DNA of 6,123 bases, taken from Clostridiales bacterium. Lineage in GTDB: Bacteria; Bacillota; Clostridia; Lachnospirales; Lachnospiraceae. Shown here piece after piece: positions 1 to 5,904 of the stretch. Position 1 is the first letter of the stretch. Every line of letters begins with the position of its first letter. A program made the translations under genes and the position numbers. The stretch spans positions 1 through 6,123 of the forward strand of contig JAJUHH010000193.1 of the NCBI GenBank assembly GCA_029267975.1, given 5' to 3'. The notes under the pieces were generated by a model. The model had not been told where the DNA came from. It saw only the letters and a program-made list of their open reading frames with translations, and ran no database searches.

Positions 1-322
1 CATGCCAGCCAGCATCAAGCACCTGCTCCCTCCCGGCAATCAGATAATTTGCCGTCAGGTCCTCAATACGGGTCATATGCCAGATATTCCAGGCGATGGT
101 ATCATCCTTGAGTGTCGGCATAGTGCGAAATGTTCTATCCTCCAGACCATCCCAAATCTCATCCATATAAGTCGGCATGCTGCCTTCATATACCTCATGA
201 CTATGCAGCAAAGAATGCATTTGATATAGTAAGTCTATTACTTCAATAAACCTATCCTTCTTTCCAATCAATTCCCTTAATCTTGCCTGCATGGGATTCC
301 ATACGGTTCCTACCTGAAACAT
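1..322 (-). CDS. DinB-family protein, N-terminal part (C-terminus beyond the window)
   Basis: The 107 visible codons begin MFQVGTVWNPMQARLRELIG and contain TIAWNIWHMTRIED at about residues 75-88. This Trp/His-rich helix is typical of the DinB/YfiT-like four-helix-bundle family, in which conserved histidines commonly bind a divalent metal; His82 lies in it and His36, His40 and His42 lie in an earlier helix. Members are small cytoplasmic proteins, roughly 150-180 residues, and some are thiol-dependent transferases or damage-inducible, but most have no proven activity. The ATG at 320-322 is preceded by a purine-rich GGGAGGG (328-334) with 5 bases between, which fixes the start. The gene follows the AraC/GyrI-type regulator on the same strand with 151 bases between them, and the terminator in that gap has a poor T-run, so partial read-through is possible. 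The family call is firm; the substrate is unknown. The gene runs off the left edge, so the C-terminal histidine ligand cannot be checked. Confidence 0.85.
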   Translation of the reverse strand, partial: MFQVGTVWNPMQARLRELIGKKDRFIEVIDLLYQMHSLLHSHEVYEGSMPTYMDEIWDGLEDRTFRTMPTLKDDTIAWNIWHMTRIEDLTANYLIAGREQVLDAGWH

Positions 323-391
323 ATCGGCCCTCCCTTTATTATTGGTAATAATTTCATATTACGATAAAAATCAATATAAGTACACCGCTTT

Positions 392-422
392 TTTACATAA
401 GCTATCATCTTCCCTATGTAAA
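392..422. repeat. 8-bp inverted repeat upstream of the DinB-family gene
   Basis: TTTACATA (392-399) and TATGTAAA (415-422) are perfect reverse complements separated by 15 bases. The repeat starts one base beyond the foot of the araC-side terminator hairpin and lies about 70 bases upstream of the DinB-family start codon. It could be a regulator binding site or an RNA hairpin. No function is shown. Confidence 0.4.
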
Positions 423-423
423 C

Positions 424-445
424 AGCCGGGCATCTCTGCCCGGCT
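424..445 (-). terminator. GC-rich hairpin after the AraC-type gene
   Basis: AGCCGGGCA (424-432) pairs perfectly with TGCCCGGCT (437-445) around a 4-base loop. It lies about 30 bases past the stop codon of the AraC-type regulator. The stem is strong, but on the minus strand it is followed only by GTTTACAT rather than a clean T-run, so it may be leaky. It also lacks a T-run on the plus strand. Confidence 0.65.
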
Positions 446-473
446 ATTCATTGATCATTACGCTTTCCATCAA

Positions 474-1331
474 TTACTTCTTAACCACAGGAATCCATAC
501 TTCGCTAAGGTAATCAGCCGCATCAGTATCTCCGTCAGAATACCATTCAAGTTCCGCAGTTCCGGCATGCTCATAGCCTGAGGTAGGGAACCACTCAGAA
601 TAGATTCTCTTCCATACCTCCTGGATTGCATCCGGCATAGGACCTATACATTCGAATATCACCCAAAGACTAGCCGGAACAAGCAGCTCATCCATACCAT
701 CCGGTACAGGCTGATCCGAGGCGCTTGCCACATAGTAGTCAAATTCTGCTTCACGGAAATTCGCGCATATACCAAACACACCTGCGGGCTGTTGATTTGA
801 CAAGGCTTGGACCCTGTCACATGTGCCGTCCTTATTCACTTCCTCCCAGATCTGAGGAATCCTAGCAAAATTCTGTCCATTTGCATTGGATACTATTTCT
901 TTCTTACCAACAAATCTCATTTCTGCTTTCTCTTCCAACCGATACTTCATTTCTTTACCTCCTTTAATAGATAACGTAAAGGTGATTCTGGGAAAGGCCT
1001 TCAAAGGGACACCATGTACTCTGACCATACTCGGAGCTATCCCATGCACAGCTGTAAAAGCACGGGTAAAAGCTGTCGGTGAATTGTAGCCATACTTCAA
1101 GGCTATATCGATGACCTTATCCGAGCTATTTAGTAAGTCGAATGCTGCCAGTGTCATACGACGCTGTCTTACATAATCACTGGGTCCTATTCCCGCGACG
1201 AATGAGAACATCCTTTGAAAATGAAAGAGCGAACAGCAGCTTATTTTTGCTGCCTCATTGTAGTCAATCTCCTGATCCAGGTTCTTTTCCATGTAGTCAA
1301 TGGCATTGTTCAAGCGATCCAGCCATTCCAT
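474..1331 (-). CDS. AraC-family transcriptional regulator with GyrI-like effector-binding domain
   Basis: This 285-residue cytoplasmic protein has two domains. Residues 8-107 form the AraC-type DNA-binding domain: the first helix-turn-helix is about 24-47 and the second about 73-103, where ALKYGYNSPTAFTRAF matches the AraC signature. Residues 128-285 resemble the GyrI/SbmC/Rob-C small-molecule-binding fold and end with the typical EVWIPVVKK strand. Regulators with this order (HTH first, sensor second) resemble Rob and usually respond to drugs or other hydrophobic ligands, but the ligand here is unknown. An in-frame ATG lies 96 bases further upstream, but the start at 1329-1331 is chosen because AGGAGG (1339-1344) sits 7 bases before it and translation from there begins directly with the HTH domain. 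A second strong ribosome binding site lies inside the gene before Met128. The regulator stands alone, with terminators on both sides, and precedes a DinB-family gene that may be its target (inference). Confidence 0.93.
   Translation of the reverse strand: MEWLDRLNNAIDYMEKNLDQEIDYNEAAKISCCSLFHFQRMFSFVAGIGPSDYVRQRRMTLAAFDLLNSSDKVIDIALKYGYNSPTAFTRAFTAVHGIAPSMVRVHGVPLKAFPRITFTLSIKGGKEMKYRLEEKAEMRFVGKKEIVSNANGQNFARIPQIWEEVNKDGTCDRVQALSNQQPAGVFGICANFREAEFDYYVASASDQPVPDGMDELLVPASLWVIFECIGPMPDAIQEVWKRIYSEWFPTSGYEHAGTAELEWYSDGDTDAADYLSEVWIPVVKK
948..965 (-). promoter_or_regulatory. Internal ribosome binding site and in-frame ATG within the AraC-type gene
   Basis: On the minus strand AAAGGAGG (958-965) is followed by 7 bases and an in-frame ATG (948-950), which is codon 128. 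This is as good a match to the anti-Shine-Dalgarno sequence as the gene's own start. It falls at the junction between the DNA-binding and effector-binding domains. Initiation here would give a 158-residue free GyrI-like domain. Whether it is used is not known; the residues encoded (KGGKEM) may be kept for protein reasons. Confidence 0.5.
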
Positions 1332-1338
1332 CTCCTCA

Positions 1339-1344
1339 CCTCCT
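1339..1344 (-). promoter_or_regulatory. Ribosome binding site of the AraC-type regulator
   Basis: AGGAGG read on the minus strand is placed 7 bases before the ATG at 1329-1331. It decides between this start and a longer reading frame that would begin 32 codons earlier without such a site. Confidence 0.85.
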
Positions 1345-1414
1345 ATAAAGAGTATATAACAGTATTCTTGCCTCTTCCTCTCTTTTACTGTTCTTATGTG
1401 AGAGCTTTTTCCTC

Positions 1415-1440
1415 TTATATTGTCCACTTAAAGTTTTCAA
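1415..1440 (-). promoter_or_regulatory. Possible promoter of the AraC-type regulator
   Basis: On the minus strand TTGAAA (1435-1440) is followed after 15 bases by TATAAG. The spacer is shorter than the usual 17, so the match is weak. It lies between the pgmB terminator and the start codon, where a promoter is needed because the gene is separated from the upstream operon by a strong hairpin. Confidence 0.3.
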
Positions 1441-1470
1441 TGATCATACGACTTGTAGAAAGAAACCACA

Positions 1471-1518
1471 AACAGGAGCCTGAAAAATTTGTTGTCTGCA
1501 ACTTTTTAGGCTCCTGTT
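1471..1518 (-). terminator. Intrinsic terminator of the GH65-pgmB operon
   Basis: AACAGGAGCCT (1471-1481) pairs with AGGCTCCTGTT (1508-1518). The stem continues with AAAAA/TTTTT after a single bulged G and then TTG/CAA after a mismatch, leaving a 7-base loop. On the minus strand it is followed by the T-rich TTTGTGGTTTCTTT. It lies about 68 bases past the pgmB stop. The plus-strand side is also moderately T-rich, but no plus-strand gene needs it. Confidence 0.85.
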
Positions 1519-1585
1519 GACTTATTTTATGTATTTTCTTATAGATTTTAGATAGTTCAATACTATATTCCAAGACAAAAAAGAA

Positions 1586-2233
1586 TTACCGCACACCGCT
1601 TGCCTTAAGCAAATCGGAGAAAGTAGACAGATGATGGGTTGACAGTGCATAACCAAAGGCATCCCCAATGGCTGCGCTATCCATCCCTGCTGCATGGGCA
1701 GCATCAATTCCTGCCTTTGCATCCTCTACCACCAGGCATTCCTCCGGCTTCACCTTCAGATACTCTGCTGCCTTTAAGAATACCTCCGGATCCGGTTTGG
1801 ATTTTGTTATGTTATTGCCATCAGAAATCGCATCAAAGTAATCTCCAAGACCTATCTGTCCCATGATGAAGCGTGCATTCTTACTGGAGGAACCGATTCC
1901 TAACAGCAAGCCTCCTGCACGAAGCTGATCCAGGGTGTCTTTTACCTCACTGCTTAAGTCCTTCTCTGACATCTCCTTCAAAAGCTCTCTATAGATGGCA
2001 TTCTTCTCTTCTGCCATGCTGACCTTTTCCTCTGAAGTAAAAGGCTCACCCTCGTAGCGTTCCAGGATAATCTCAAGACTTTCCATACGGCTAACGCCTC
2101 TTAATCTGTTATTGATTGTCTCATCAAAATATACTCCGATTTTGTCTGCCAGCTGCTTCCAAGCCAGATAGTGATAATGATCGGTATGGCATATAACACC
2201 ATCAAGATCAAATATGATTGCCTTATAGTTCAT
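1586..2233 (-). CDS. pgmB: Beta-phosphoglucomutase (HAD superfamily)
   Basis: The product interconverts beta-glucose 1-phosphate and glucose 6-phosphate in the cytoplasm through a beta-glucose 1,6-bisphosphate intermediate. The 215 residues match the family in length and in all key motifs: FDLDGV with nucleophile Asp9 and acid/base Asp11, the cap-domain TDHYH with His21, RLRGVSR at 43-49 for substrate recognition, GSSSKN at 114-119 (HAD motif II), SKPDP with Lys146 (motif III) and VEDAKAGI with Glu170 and Asp171 for Mg2+. The cap residue often Lys in this family (Lys45 in the Lactococcus enzyme) is Arg45 here. Start: the ATG at 2231-2233 has AAAGGTGA 8 bases upstream and gives the usual N-terminus MNYKAIIFDLDGV; a GTG four codons earlier (2243-2245) is the alternative but overlaps that ribosome binding site. 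The gene is 72 bases downstream of the GH65 phosphorylase with no terminator between, so the two are very likely co-transcribed, and its substrate is the phosphorylase product. Confidence 0.95.
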   Translation of the reverse strand: MNYKAIIFDLDGVICHTDHYHYLAWKQLADKIGVYFDETINNRLRGVSRMESLEIILERYEGEPFTSEEKVSMAEEKNAIYRELLKEMSEKDLSSEVKDTLDQLRAGGLLLGIGSSSKNARFIMGQIGLGDYFDAISDGNNITKSKPDPEVFLKAAEYLKVKPEECLVVEDAKAGIDAAHAAGMDSAAIGDAFGYALSTHHLSTFSDLLKASGVR

Positions 2234-2241
2234 GTCAAAGG

Positions 2242-2249
2242 TCACCTTT
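2242..2249 (-). promoter_or_regulatory. Ribosome binding site of pgmB
   Basis: AAAGGTGA on the minus strand is spaced 8 bases from the ATG at 2231-2233. It supports that start over the GTG at 2243-2245, which lies inside the site. Confidence 0.65.
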
Positions 2250-2305
2250 CTATCCTATGTTTTCCCATATGATACCATGTTCTTTGTGTAAGGGCAATAG
2301 CAAAA

Positions 2306-4615
2306 TCAGCAGTTTTTAACAATAAGTTTATCGTTTAACCTATATTCACGTCCGCATACCTTTATAACCTTTTCTGTACCGCGTATTAGGGTAAAGATGC
2401 TCTCTTTTTCATTGACCTCAACTCTGATCTGGCTGTCCTCATAATTAATCTGAAAACGGTATGCCTTCCAGTTCTTAGGGATCACCGGTGCAAAGTATAT
2501 TCCGCTTTCCTTTATTCTTAAGCCTGCAAAACCGTAGACAATGGCCATAAAGGTTCCACCCATATTGGCAGTATGTATCCCGTCCTTGGTATTCTTATGG
2601 GTATTGAATAGATCCAGTTTGGCAGAATCCCCAAAGTATTCATAGGCCTTATCCACCAGTCCCAGCTTTGCCGCTACGATAGAGAAGATACAGGTGGACA
2701 GGGAGGAGTCATGGGTAGTCACCTTCTCATAATAATCAAAGGATTTGCGGATGGTCTCAAGAGACTGTGCATCCTCAAAGATAAAGTGCGCCAATACCGT
2801 ATCCGCCTGCTTACATACCTGATGGCGATATAAATACAGCGGATGATAATGCAGCAATAAGGGAAAATGCTCAGCCGGTGTATTGGCAAGATCCCAAACC
2901 TTTTTCTGTAAAAACGAATCATCTTGAGGATTGATGCCCAAGGCTTCATCATAAGGCAGATACATCCTCTCTGCTGCCTGATGGAATTCCTCAATCTCAG
3001 CTTCTGACAGGGCTAGCTTATCCGCCAGCTTCTGAAGCTTGCCTGCTTCCTTCAGCAGCTGATAGAACTTGACCGCCCAGCGCAAGTTATACTGTGCTGC
3101 TGCGTTGGTATAGTAATTATTATTTACCATACAGGTATATTCATCCGGTCCGGTAACCTCGTTAATCAGAAAGCTTCCCTGATGATAGTTCCCCACATCC
3201 AGCCAGAGTCTTGCTGTCTCAAAGATAATCTCCGCGCCCTTGTCTGCAATGAAATCCAGATCCTTGGTTGCCAGGTAATAAGCGATAATAGAATAGGCAA
3301 TATCCCCGTTAATGTGATAGGCTGCAGTGCCGGAAGGGAAATATCCGGAACACTCCACTCCCATAATGGTTCTCCAGGGATATAAGATTCCCTTCTTATG
3401 CCCCAGAATTCTGGCATTCTCTCTGGCCTGTTCCAAGGTGCTGTTACGAAAGCTGATCAGATTTTTTGTTATGCCAGGCTCCGTCAGATTAAAGAAGGGT
3501 TGAATATACATTTCCGTATCCCAGAAATAATGCCCCTCATAACCTTCCCCACTGAGGCCCTTGGCAGCGATATTGCAATATTCATCCTTCCCTACGGATT
3601 GGATTAGCTGGTACATATTATAGTTCACAGCTTCGGTCAGGTCATCCTCCCCTGTGATCTCCAAAAAGCAATTACCCCAGAATTCCTTAAGATATTCCCC
3701 CTGGGCCTTATAGTATACCGATAAAGGTACTGACAGAACAGCTTCCATCTTCTGCTTTGCTGCTGCAAGACAATCCCCATGCCTGATGGAATCACAAAAG
3801 ATGCTATACTTGGTCAGAGTAACACTTTCCTGCTCCTTTACAAGAACCTCTGCGATAAAGCTTGCACAGTGCTCCTGATCGAAAGCTGCTTTCTGCGTTA
3901 GTATTGTCTTTTGTATCTCATCCCCCCCGTCTTTATGTACGGATAATCTATGAGCAACACCGGTGCAGACAGTCAGAGCGGATTTGGAAGTCCTTGAAAG
4001 CAGATAAGAAACTCCATCCTCCAGCTGACCCGCCACTGGTTGAAGATAATGCTTACTCTCCTGTGCTACTCTTGGATCATTGGCATTGCTGTAATTTGTC
4101 ACCTTTCCCACATGTCTGGAGTCAAATTTCAGAAGGCCGCTGAAGTTTAAAGCCTTAACACTGTAATCAATGGTGAATAAGGATAGCTCCTGGAAGGAGG
4201 TCATGCGGCGAATGTTGATCTCAAGCTCCTTCCCGGAGGGCGATCTCCAATGAACTCTGCGCCCGGTAATACCTGCCTCCATATCCAGCCAGCGTTTGCT
4301 GCTTAATACGGTACCCTCACTAATACCAAATTGCTCCCCATCAATGGTCAAATATATGGTCTGGGTATCCGCCACATTTAACATGGCCTGTTTATCCTCC
4401 ACCAGGCCGTAGAGCCGCTCTGCCTGCTTCATATCGGCAATATCGTAGAAGCCGTTAATATACGAGCCCCGAATGGAATCATATCCTGCCGGATAGCCTT
4501 CCTCATAGTTGGAACGGATGCCGATATAACCGTTGGCATTGTGAAATACTGTTTCATTTACCATCAGGTCTGCATTATCCCTGCTATCCTCAATTTCGTA
4601 AATTTTATATTGCAA
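2306..4615 (-). CDS. Glycoside hydrolase family 65 disaccharide phosphorylase (kojibiose/nigerose/maltose/trehalose phosphorylase type)
   Basis: This 769-residue cytoplasmic enzyme should cleave an alpha-glucosyl disaccharide with phosphate and inversion, giving beta-glucose 1-phosphate plus a free acceptor sugar. Length and order fit GH65 phosphorylases: an N-terminal beta-sandwich (about 10-275), a linker, an (alpha/alpha)6 barrel (about 325-690) and a small C-terminal beta domain. The general acid is expected to be Glu492 in VTGPDEYT, followed by VNNNYYTN; FWDTEMY (365-370), KQAD (602-605), THDSSLS (634-640) and GIHTANMGG (679-687) are substrate and phosphate-site motifs shared by the phosphorylases. 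AAYHINGDIAY (431-441) suggests the kojibiose/nigerose side of the family rather than classical maltose phosphorylase (weak inference). The start is TTG (4613-4615), supported by GGAGGAG 8-10 bases upstream and an in-frame TAA at 4637-4639; the next Met is residue 18. First gene of an operon with pgmB, downstream of a LacI-family gene. No signal peptide is seen. Confidence 0.93.
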   Translation of the reverse strand: MQYKIYEIEDSRDNADLMVNETVFHNANGYIGIRSNYEEGYPAGYDSIRGSYINGFYDIADMKQAERLYGLVEDKQAMLNVADTQTIYLTIDGEQFGISEGTVLSSKRWLDMEAGITGRRVHWRSPSGKELEINIRRMTSFQELSLFTIDYSVKALNFSGLLKFDSRHVGKVTNYSNANDPRVAQESKHYLQPVAGQLEDGVSYLLSRTSKSALTVCTGVAHRLSVHKDGGDEIQKTILTQKAAFDQEHCASFIAEVLVKEQESVTLTKYSIFCDSIRHGDCLAAAKQKMEAVLSVPLSVYYKAQGEYLKEFWGNCFLEITGEDDLTEAVNYNMYQLIQSVGKDEYCNIAAKGLSGEGYEGHYFWDTEMYIQPFFNLTEPGITKNLISFRNSTLEQARENARILGHKKGILYPWRTIMGVECSGYFPSGTAAYHINGDIAYSIIAYYLATKDLDFIADKGAEIIFETARLWLDVGNYHQGSFLINEVTGPDEYTCMVNNNYYTNAAAQYNLRWAVKFYQLLKEAGKLQKLADKLALSEAEIEEFHQAAERMYLPYDEALGINPQDDSFLQKKVWDLANTPAEHFPLLLHYHPLYLYRHQVCKQADTVLAHFIFEDAQSLETIRKSFDYYEKVTTHDSSLSTCIFSIVAAKLGLVDKAYEYFGDSAKLDLFNTHKNTKDGIHTANMGGTFMAIVYGFAGLRIKESGIYFAPVIPKNWKAYRFQINYEDSQIRVEVNEKESIFTLIRGTEKVIKVCGREYRLNDKLIVKNC

Positions 4616-4623
4616 CTTATTGT

Positions 4624-4630
4624 CTCCTCC
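4624..4630 (-). promoter_or_regulatory. Ribosome binding site for the TTG-initiated GH65 gene
   Basis: GGAGGAG on the minus strand lies 8 bases before TTG at 4613-4615, within a longer purine run that starts near 4638. It is the main reason for accepting the rare TTG start, since the reading frame is closed by a stop codon just upstream and the next ATG is 17 codons in with the first domain already begun. Confidence 0.8.
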
Positions 4631-4635
4631 TCTCC

Positions 4636-4659
4636 TTTAAAGCGCTGTAAAACGTTACA
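4636..4659. promoter_or_regulatory. Candidate LacI-type operator(s) at the GH65 transcription start
   Basis: Two overlapping palindrome-like elements lie just downstream of the -10 box. TTTAAAGCGCTGTAAA (4636-4651) has 7 of 8 pairs matched around a central CG and keeps the AnCGnT core typical of LacI-family operators. TGTAAAACGTTACA (4646-4659) has TGTAA/TTACA ends around a CG that is one base off centre. A repressor bound here would block initiation. The likely partner is the LacI-family protein encoded next door, but this is inference from position and core sequence. Confidence 0.6.
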
Positions 4660-4664
4660 CAAAA

Positions 4665-4693
4665 ATAATAATCCAAAGCAATTTACTTGTCAA
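4665..4693 (-). promoter_or_regulatory. Sigma-A type promoter of the GH65-pgmB operon
   Basis: On the minus strand a perfect -35 TTGACA (4688-4693) is followed by 17 bases and a -10 TATTAT (4665-4670), five of six matched. Transcription would start near 4656-4658, about 40 bases before the TTG codon. It lies between the lacI terminator and the GH65 gene, so the operon has its own promoter. Confidence 0.85.
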
Positions 4694-4759
4694 TATTGTC
4701 GCATTATTAAGCATTTATAAATCACATTTTTGTACATTATGCACATTTTAAACAAGAAG

Positions 4760-4805
4760 AAAGTCATGTGAGAAGCAGATAAATTGTTCATTCTCACATG
4801 ACTTT
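4760..4805 (-). terminator. Intrinsic terminator of the LacI-family gene
   Basis: AAAGTCATGTGAGAA (4760-4774) and TTCTCACATGACTTT (4791-4805) form a perfect 15-bp stem with a 16-base loop. On the minus strand the stem runs into TTTCTTCTTGTTT. It lies about 75 bases past the regulator's stop and upstream of the GH65 promoter, so it separates the two transcription units. The loop is longer than usual for a terminator. Confidence 0.8.
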
Positions 4806-4866
4806 ACTAAAATCTATAATTATTTTACTTATTATAAGTCAACCATTTTACCAAATATTTTACTAA
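4803..4866. repeat. Four TTTAC(T/C)(A/T)A repeats in the lacI 3' region
   Basis: TTTACTAA (4803-4810), TTTACTTA (4824-4831), TTTACCAA (4847-4854) and TTTACTAA (4859-4866) are direct repeats whose starts are 21, 23 and 12 bases apart. The last lies in AAATATTTTACTA (4853-4865), which is repeated exactly at 5892-5904 in the palindrome over the lacI promoter. The background is AT-rich, so chance is possible. A role as auxiliary binding sites is only a suggestion. Confidence 0.35.
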
Positions 4867-4879
4867 ACCCAATGAAAGC

Positions 4880-5851
4880 TTATTTTTTATGGCCTACACT
4901 GTCCCGGAAGATGATCTTGGCTGCAATTTTAAAGGTTTCTGTATTCTTCTGTCCCCTGATATTCTCAATCAAATACCTGGCTGCAATATATCCTCTTTCA
5001 TAATTGGGTATGGATATGGTTGTCAGCCCCATAGCTTCTGCCAGATCACAGTTGTCAAAACCGGTTACGGCAATATCCTGGGGAACCCTTAATCCATTCT
5101 CCCGAAAGGCCTTTATCGCTCCAATGGCCATGTTATCATTGGCACATACCAGGCAATCCGGCAGCTCACGGCTTAGCATCAATATCTTTGCTGCAGTATA
5201 GCCGCTCTTCTCGCGATAATTGCCGGCAAAATAGCTCTTCTGTTGGAAGTCAATATGGTTGGCTGCAAGCACATCCCGAAAGGCCTGATAGCGTTCCTTA
5301 TTATCTGCCGTCTCCTCCGGGCCTCCCACGAAGCCAAAGTGTCGGTAGCCCCGGTCAACAACACTTTGGATCAGCTCATACATTGAATCATAGTTATTGA
5401 CGACAACGCTTTTTATAAAGGGATTATCAATGAAGCGATCCAGCACCACAATCGGGTAATTCTCACTGGCAATCCGGTTCAGGACCTCATCCCGCATCTT
5501 CATGTCCAGTATGATGCTGCCGCTGGTAAGACTGTTATTCATATATTTCTCGCAGGACTTATCCGTGCAGATAATCAGGTCATAATCGTTATCATTTACA
5601 TAATCACTGATACCGTTAATGATCTTCAGATAAAAGCTTCGGTCAAAATCGCTGAAATTAAATAATATCGTCTCGGGCTTGCCTGACTTTAGTCCCCTTC
5701 CCGCAGGATTAGGGTGATAAGAAAGCTCCTCACAGATTTTATGTACCCTCTGTCTGGTATCCTCACCGACATTTTTCTTATTATTCAGAACATTGGATAC
5801 CGTTGATACGGACACCCCAGCCCGCTTGGCAATCTCTTTGATTCCGACCAT
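4880..5851 (-). CDS. LacI-family transcriptional regulator
   Basis: The 323-residue product is a sugar-responsive DNA-binding repressor or activator of the LacI/GalR family. Residues 2-48 are the helix-turn-helix headpiece (GIKEIAKRAGVSVSTVSNVL), residues 49-56 the hinge, and about 60-320 a periplasmic-binding-protein-like sensor domain with the usual family stretches VANDNMAIGA-like CANDNMAIGA (236-245), VTGFDN (262-267) and FGFVGG (172-177). The minor-groove Leu54 of the hinge is present, but Gly51 and Gly53 replace the more usual Ala and Ser. The start at 5849-5851 is chosen because AAGGAG (5859-5864) lies 7 bases upstream and the protein then opens directly with the headpiece; a longer frame starting 40 codons earlier would cross the promoter and reach the terminator of the preceding gene. 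The neighbouring GH65-pgmB operon is the likely target, and palindromes at its own promoter suggest autoregulation. The inducer is unknown; the operon's disaccharide or its products are natural candidates. Confidence 0.93.
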   Translation of the reverse strand: MVGIKEIAKRAGVSVSTVSNVLNNKKNVGEDTRQRVHKICEELSYHPNPAGRGLKSGKPETILFNFSDFDRSFYLKIINGISDYVNDNDYDLIICTDKSCEKYMNNSLTSGSIILDMKMRDEVLNRIASENYPIVVLDRFIDNPFIKSVVVNNYDSMYELIQSVVDRGYRHFGFVGGPEETADNKERYQAFRDVLAANHIDFQQKSYFAGNYREKSGYTAAKILMLSRELPDCLVCANDNMAIGAIKAFRENGLRVPQDIAVTGFDNCDLAEAMGLTTISIPNYERGYIAARYLIENIRGQKNTETFKIAAKIIFRDSVGHKK

Positions 5852-5886
5852 AATTGCTCTCCTTCCCTGTACTATATCTCCTTCTT

Positions 5887-5904
5887 TAGTAAAATATTTT
5901 ACTA
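5887..5904. promoter_or_regulatory. 18-bp perfect palindrome over the lacI -10 box
   Basis: TAGTAAAATATTTTACTA reads the same on both strands with no mismatch. It contains the predicted -10 hexamer of the LacI-family gene and ends about 35 bases before its start codon. Such placement suits an autoregulatory operator. It lacks the central CG usual for LacI-family sites, so another regulator could bind it. Confidence 0.55.

Noticed and set aside
1332..1427. N-terminal extension of the AraC-type regulator by 32 residues
   Set aside because: The extension reads through the ribosome binding site as protein, has no Shine-Dalgarno of its own that I can see, and adds nothing resembling the family; the ATG at 1329-1331 has an excellent site.
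886..1520. Plus-strand reading frames opposite the AraC-type gene and its upstream region
   Set aside because: They have no ribosome binding sites or recognisable domains and are explained as antisense shadows of the minus-strand gene; the same holds for plus-strand frames opposite pgmB, GH65 and lacI.
2234..2305. Separate promoter or terminator between the GH65 gene and pgmB
   Set aside because: The 72-base gap shows no hairpin with a T-run and no convincing -35/-10 pair, so co-transcription is the simpler reading.
4646..4659. CcpA catabolite-repression (cre) site at the GH65 promoter
   Set aside because: TGTAAAACGTTACA looks similar at the ends, but the central CG is displaced by one base relative to the cre consensus, so key positions fail in either orientation.
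4760..4805. Riboswitch or mobile-element inverted repeat between lacI and GH65
   Set aside because: The perfect 15-bp stem followed by a T-rich run fits an intrinsic terminator; there is no transposase, target duplication or conserved aptamer-like structure nearby, and the GH65 promoter lies downstream of it so it is not in the GH65 leader.
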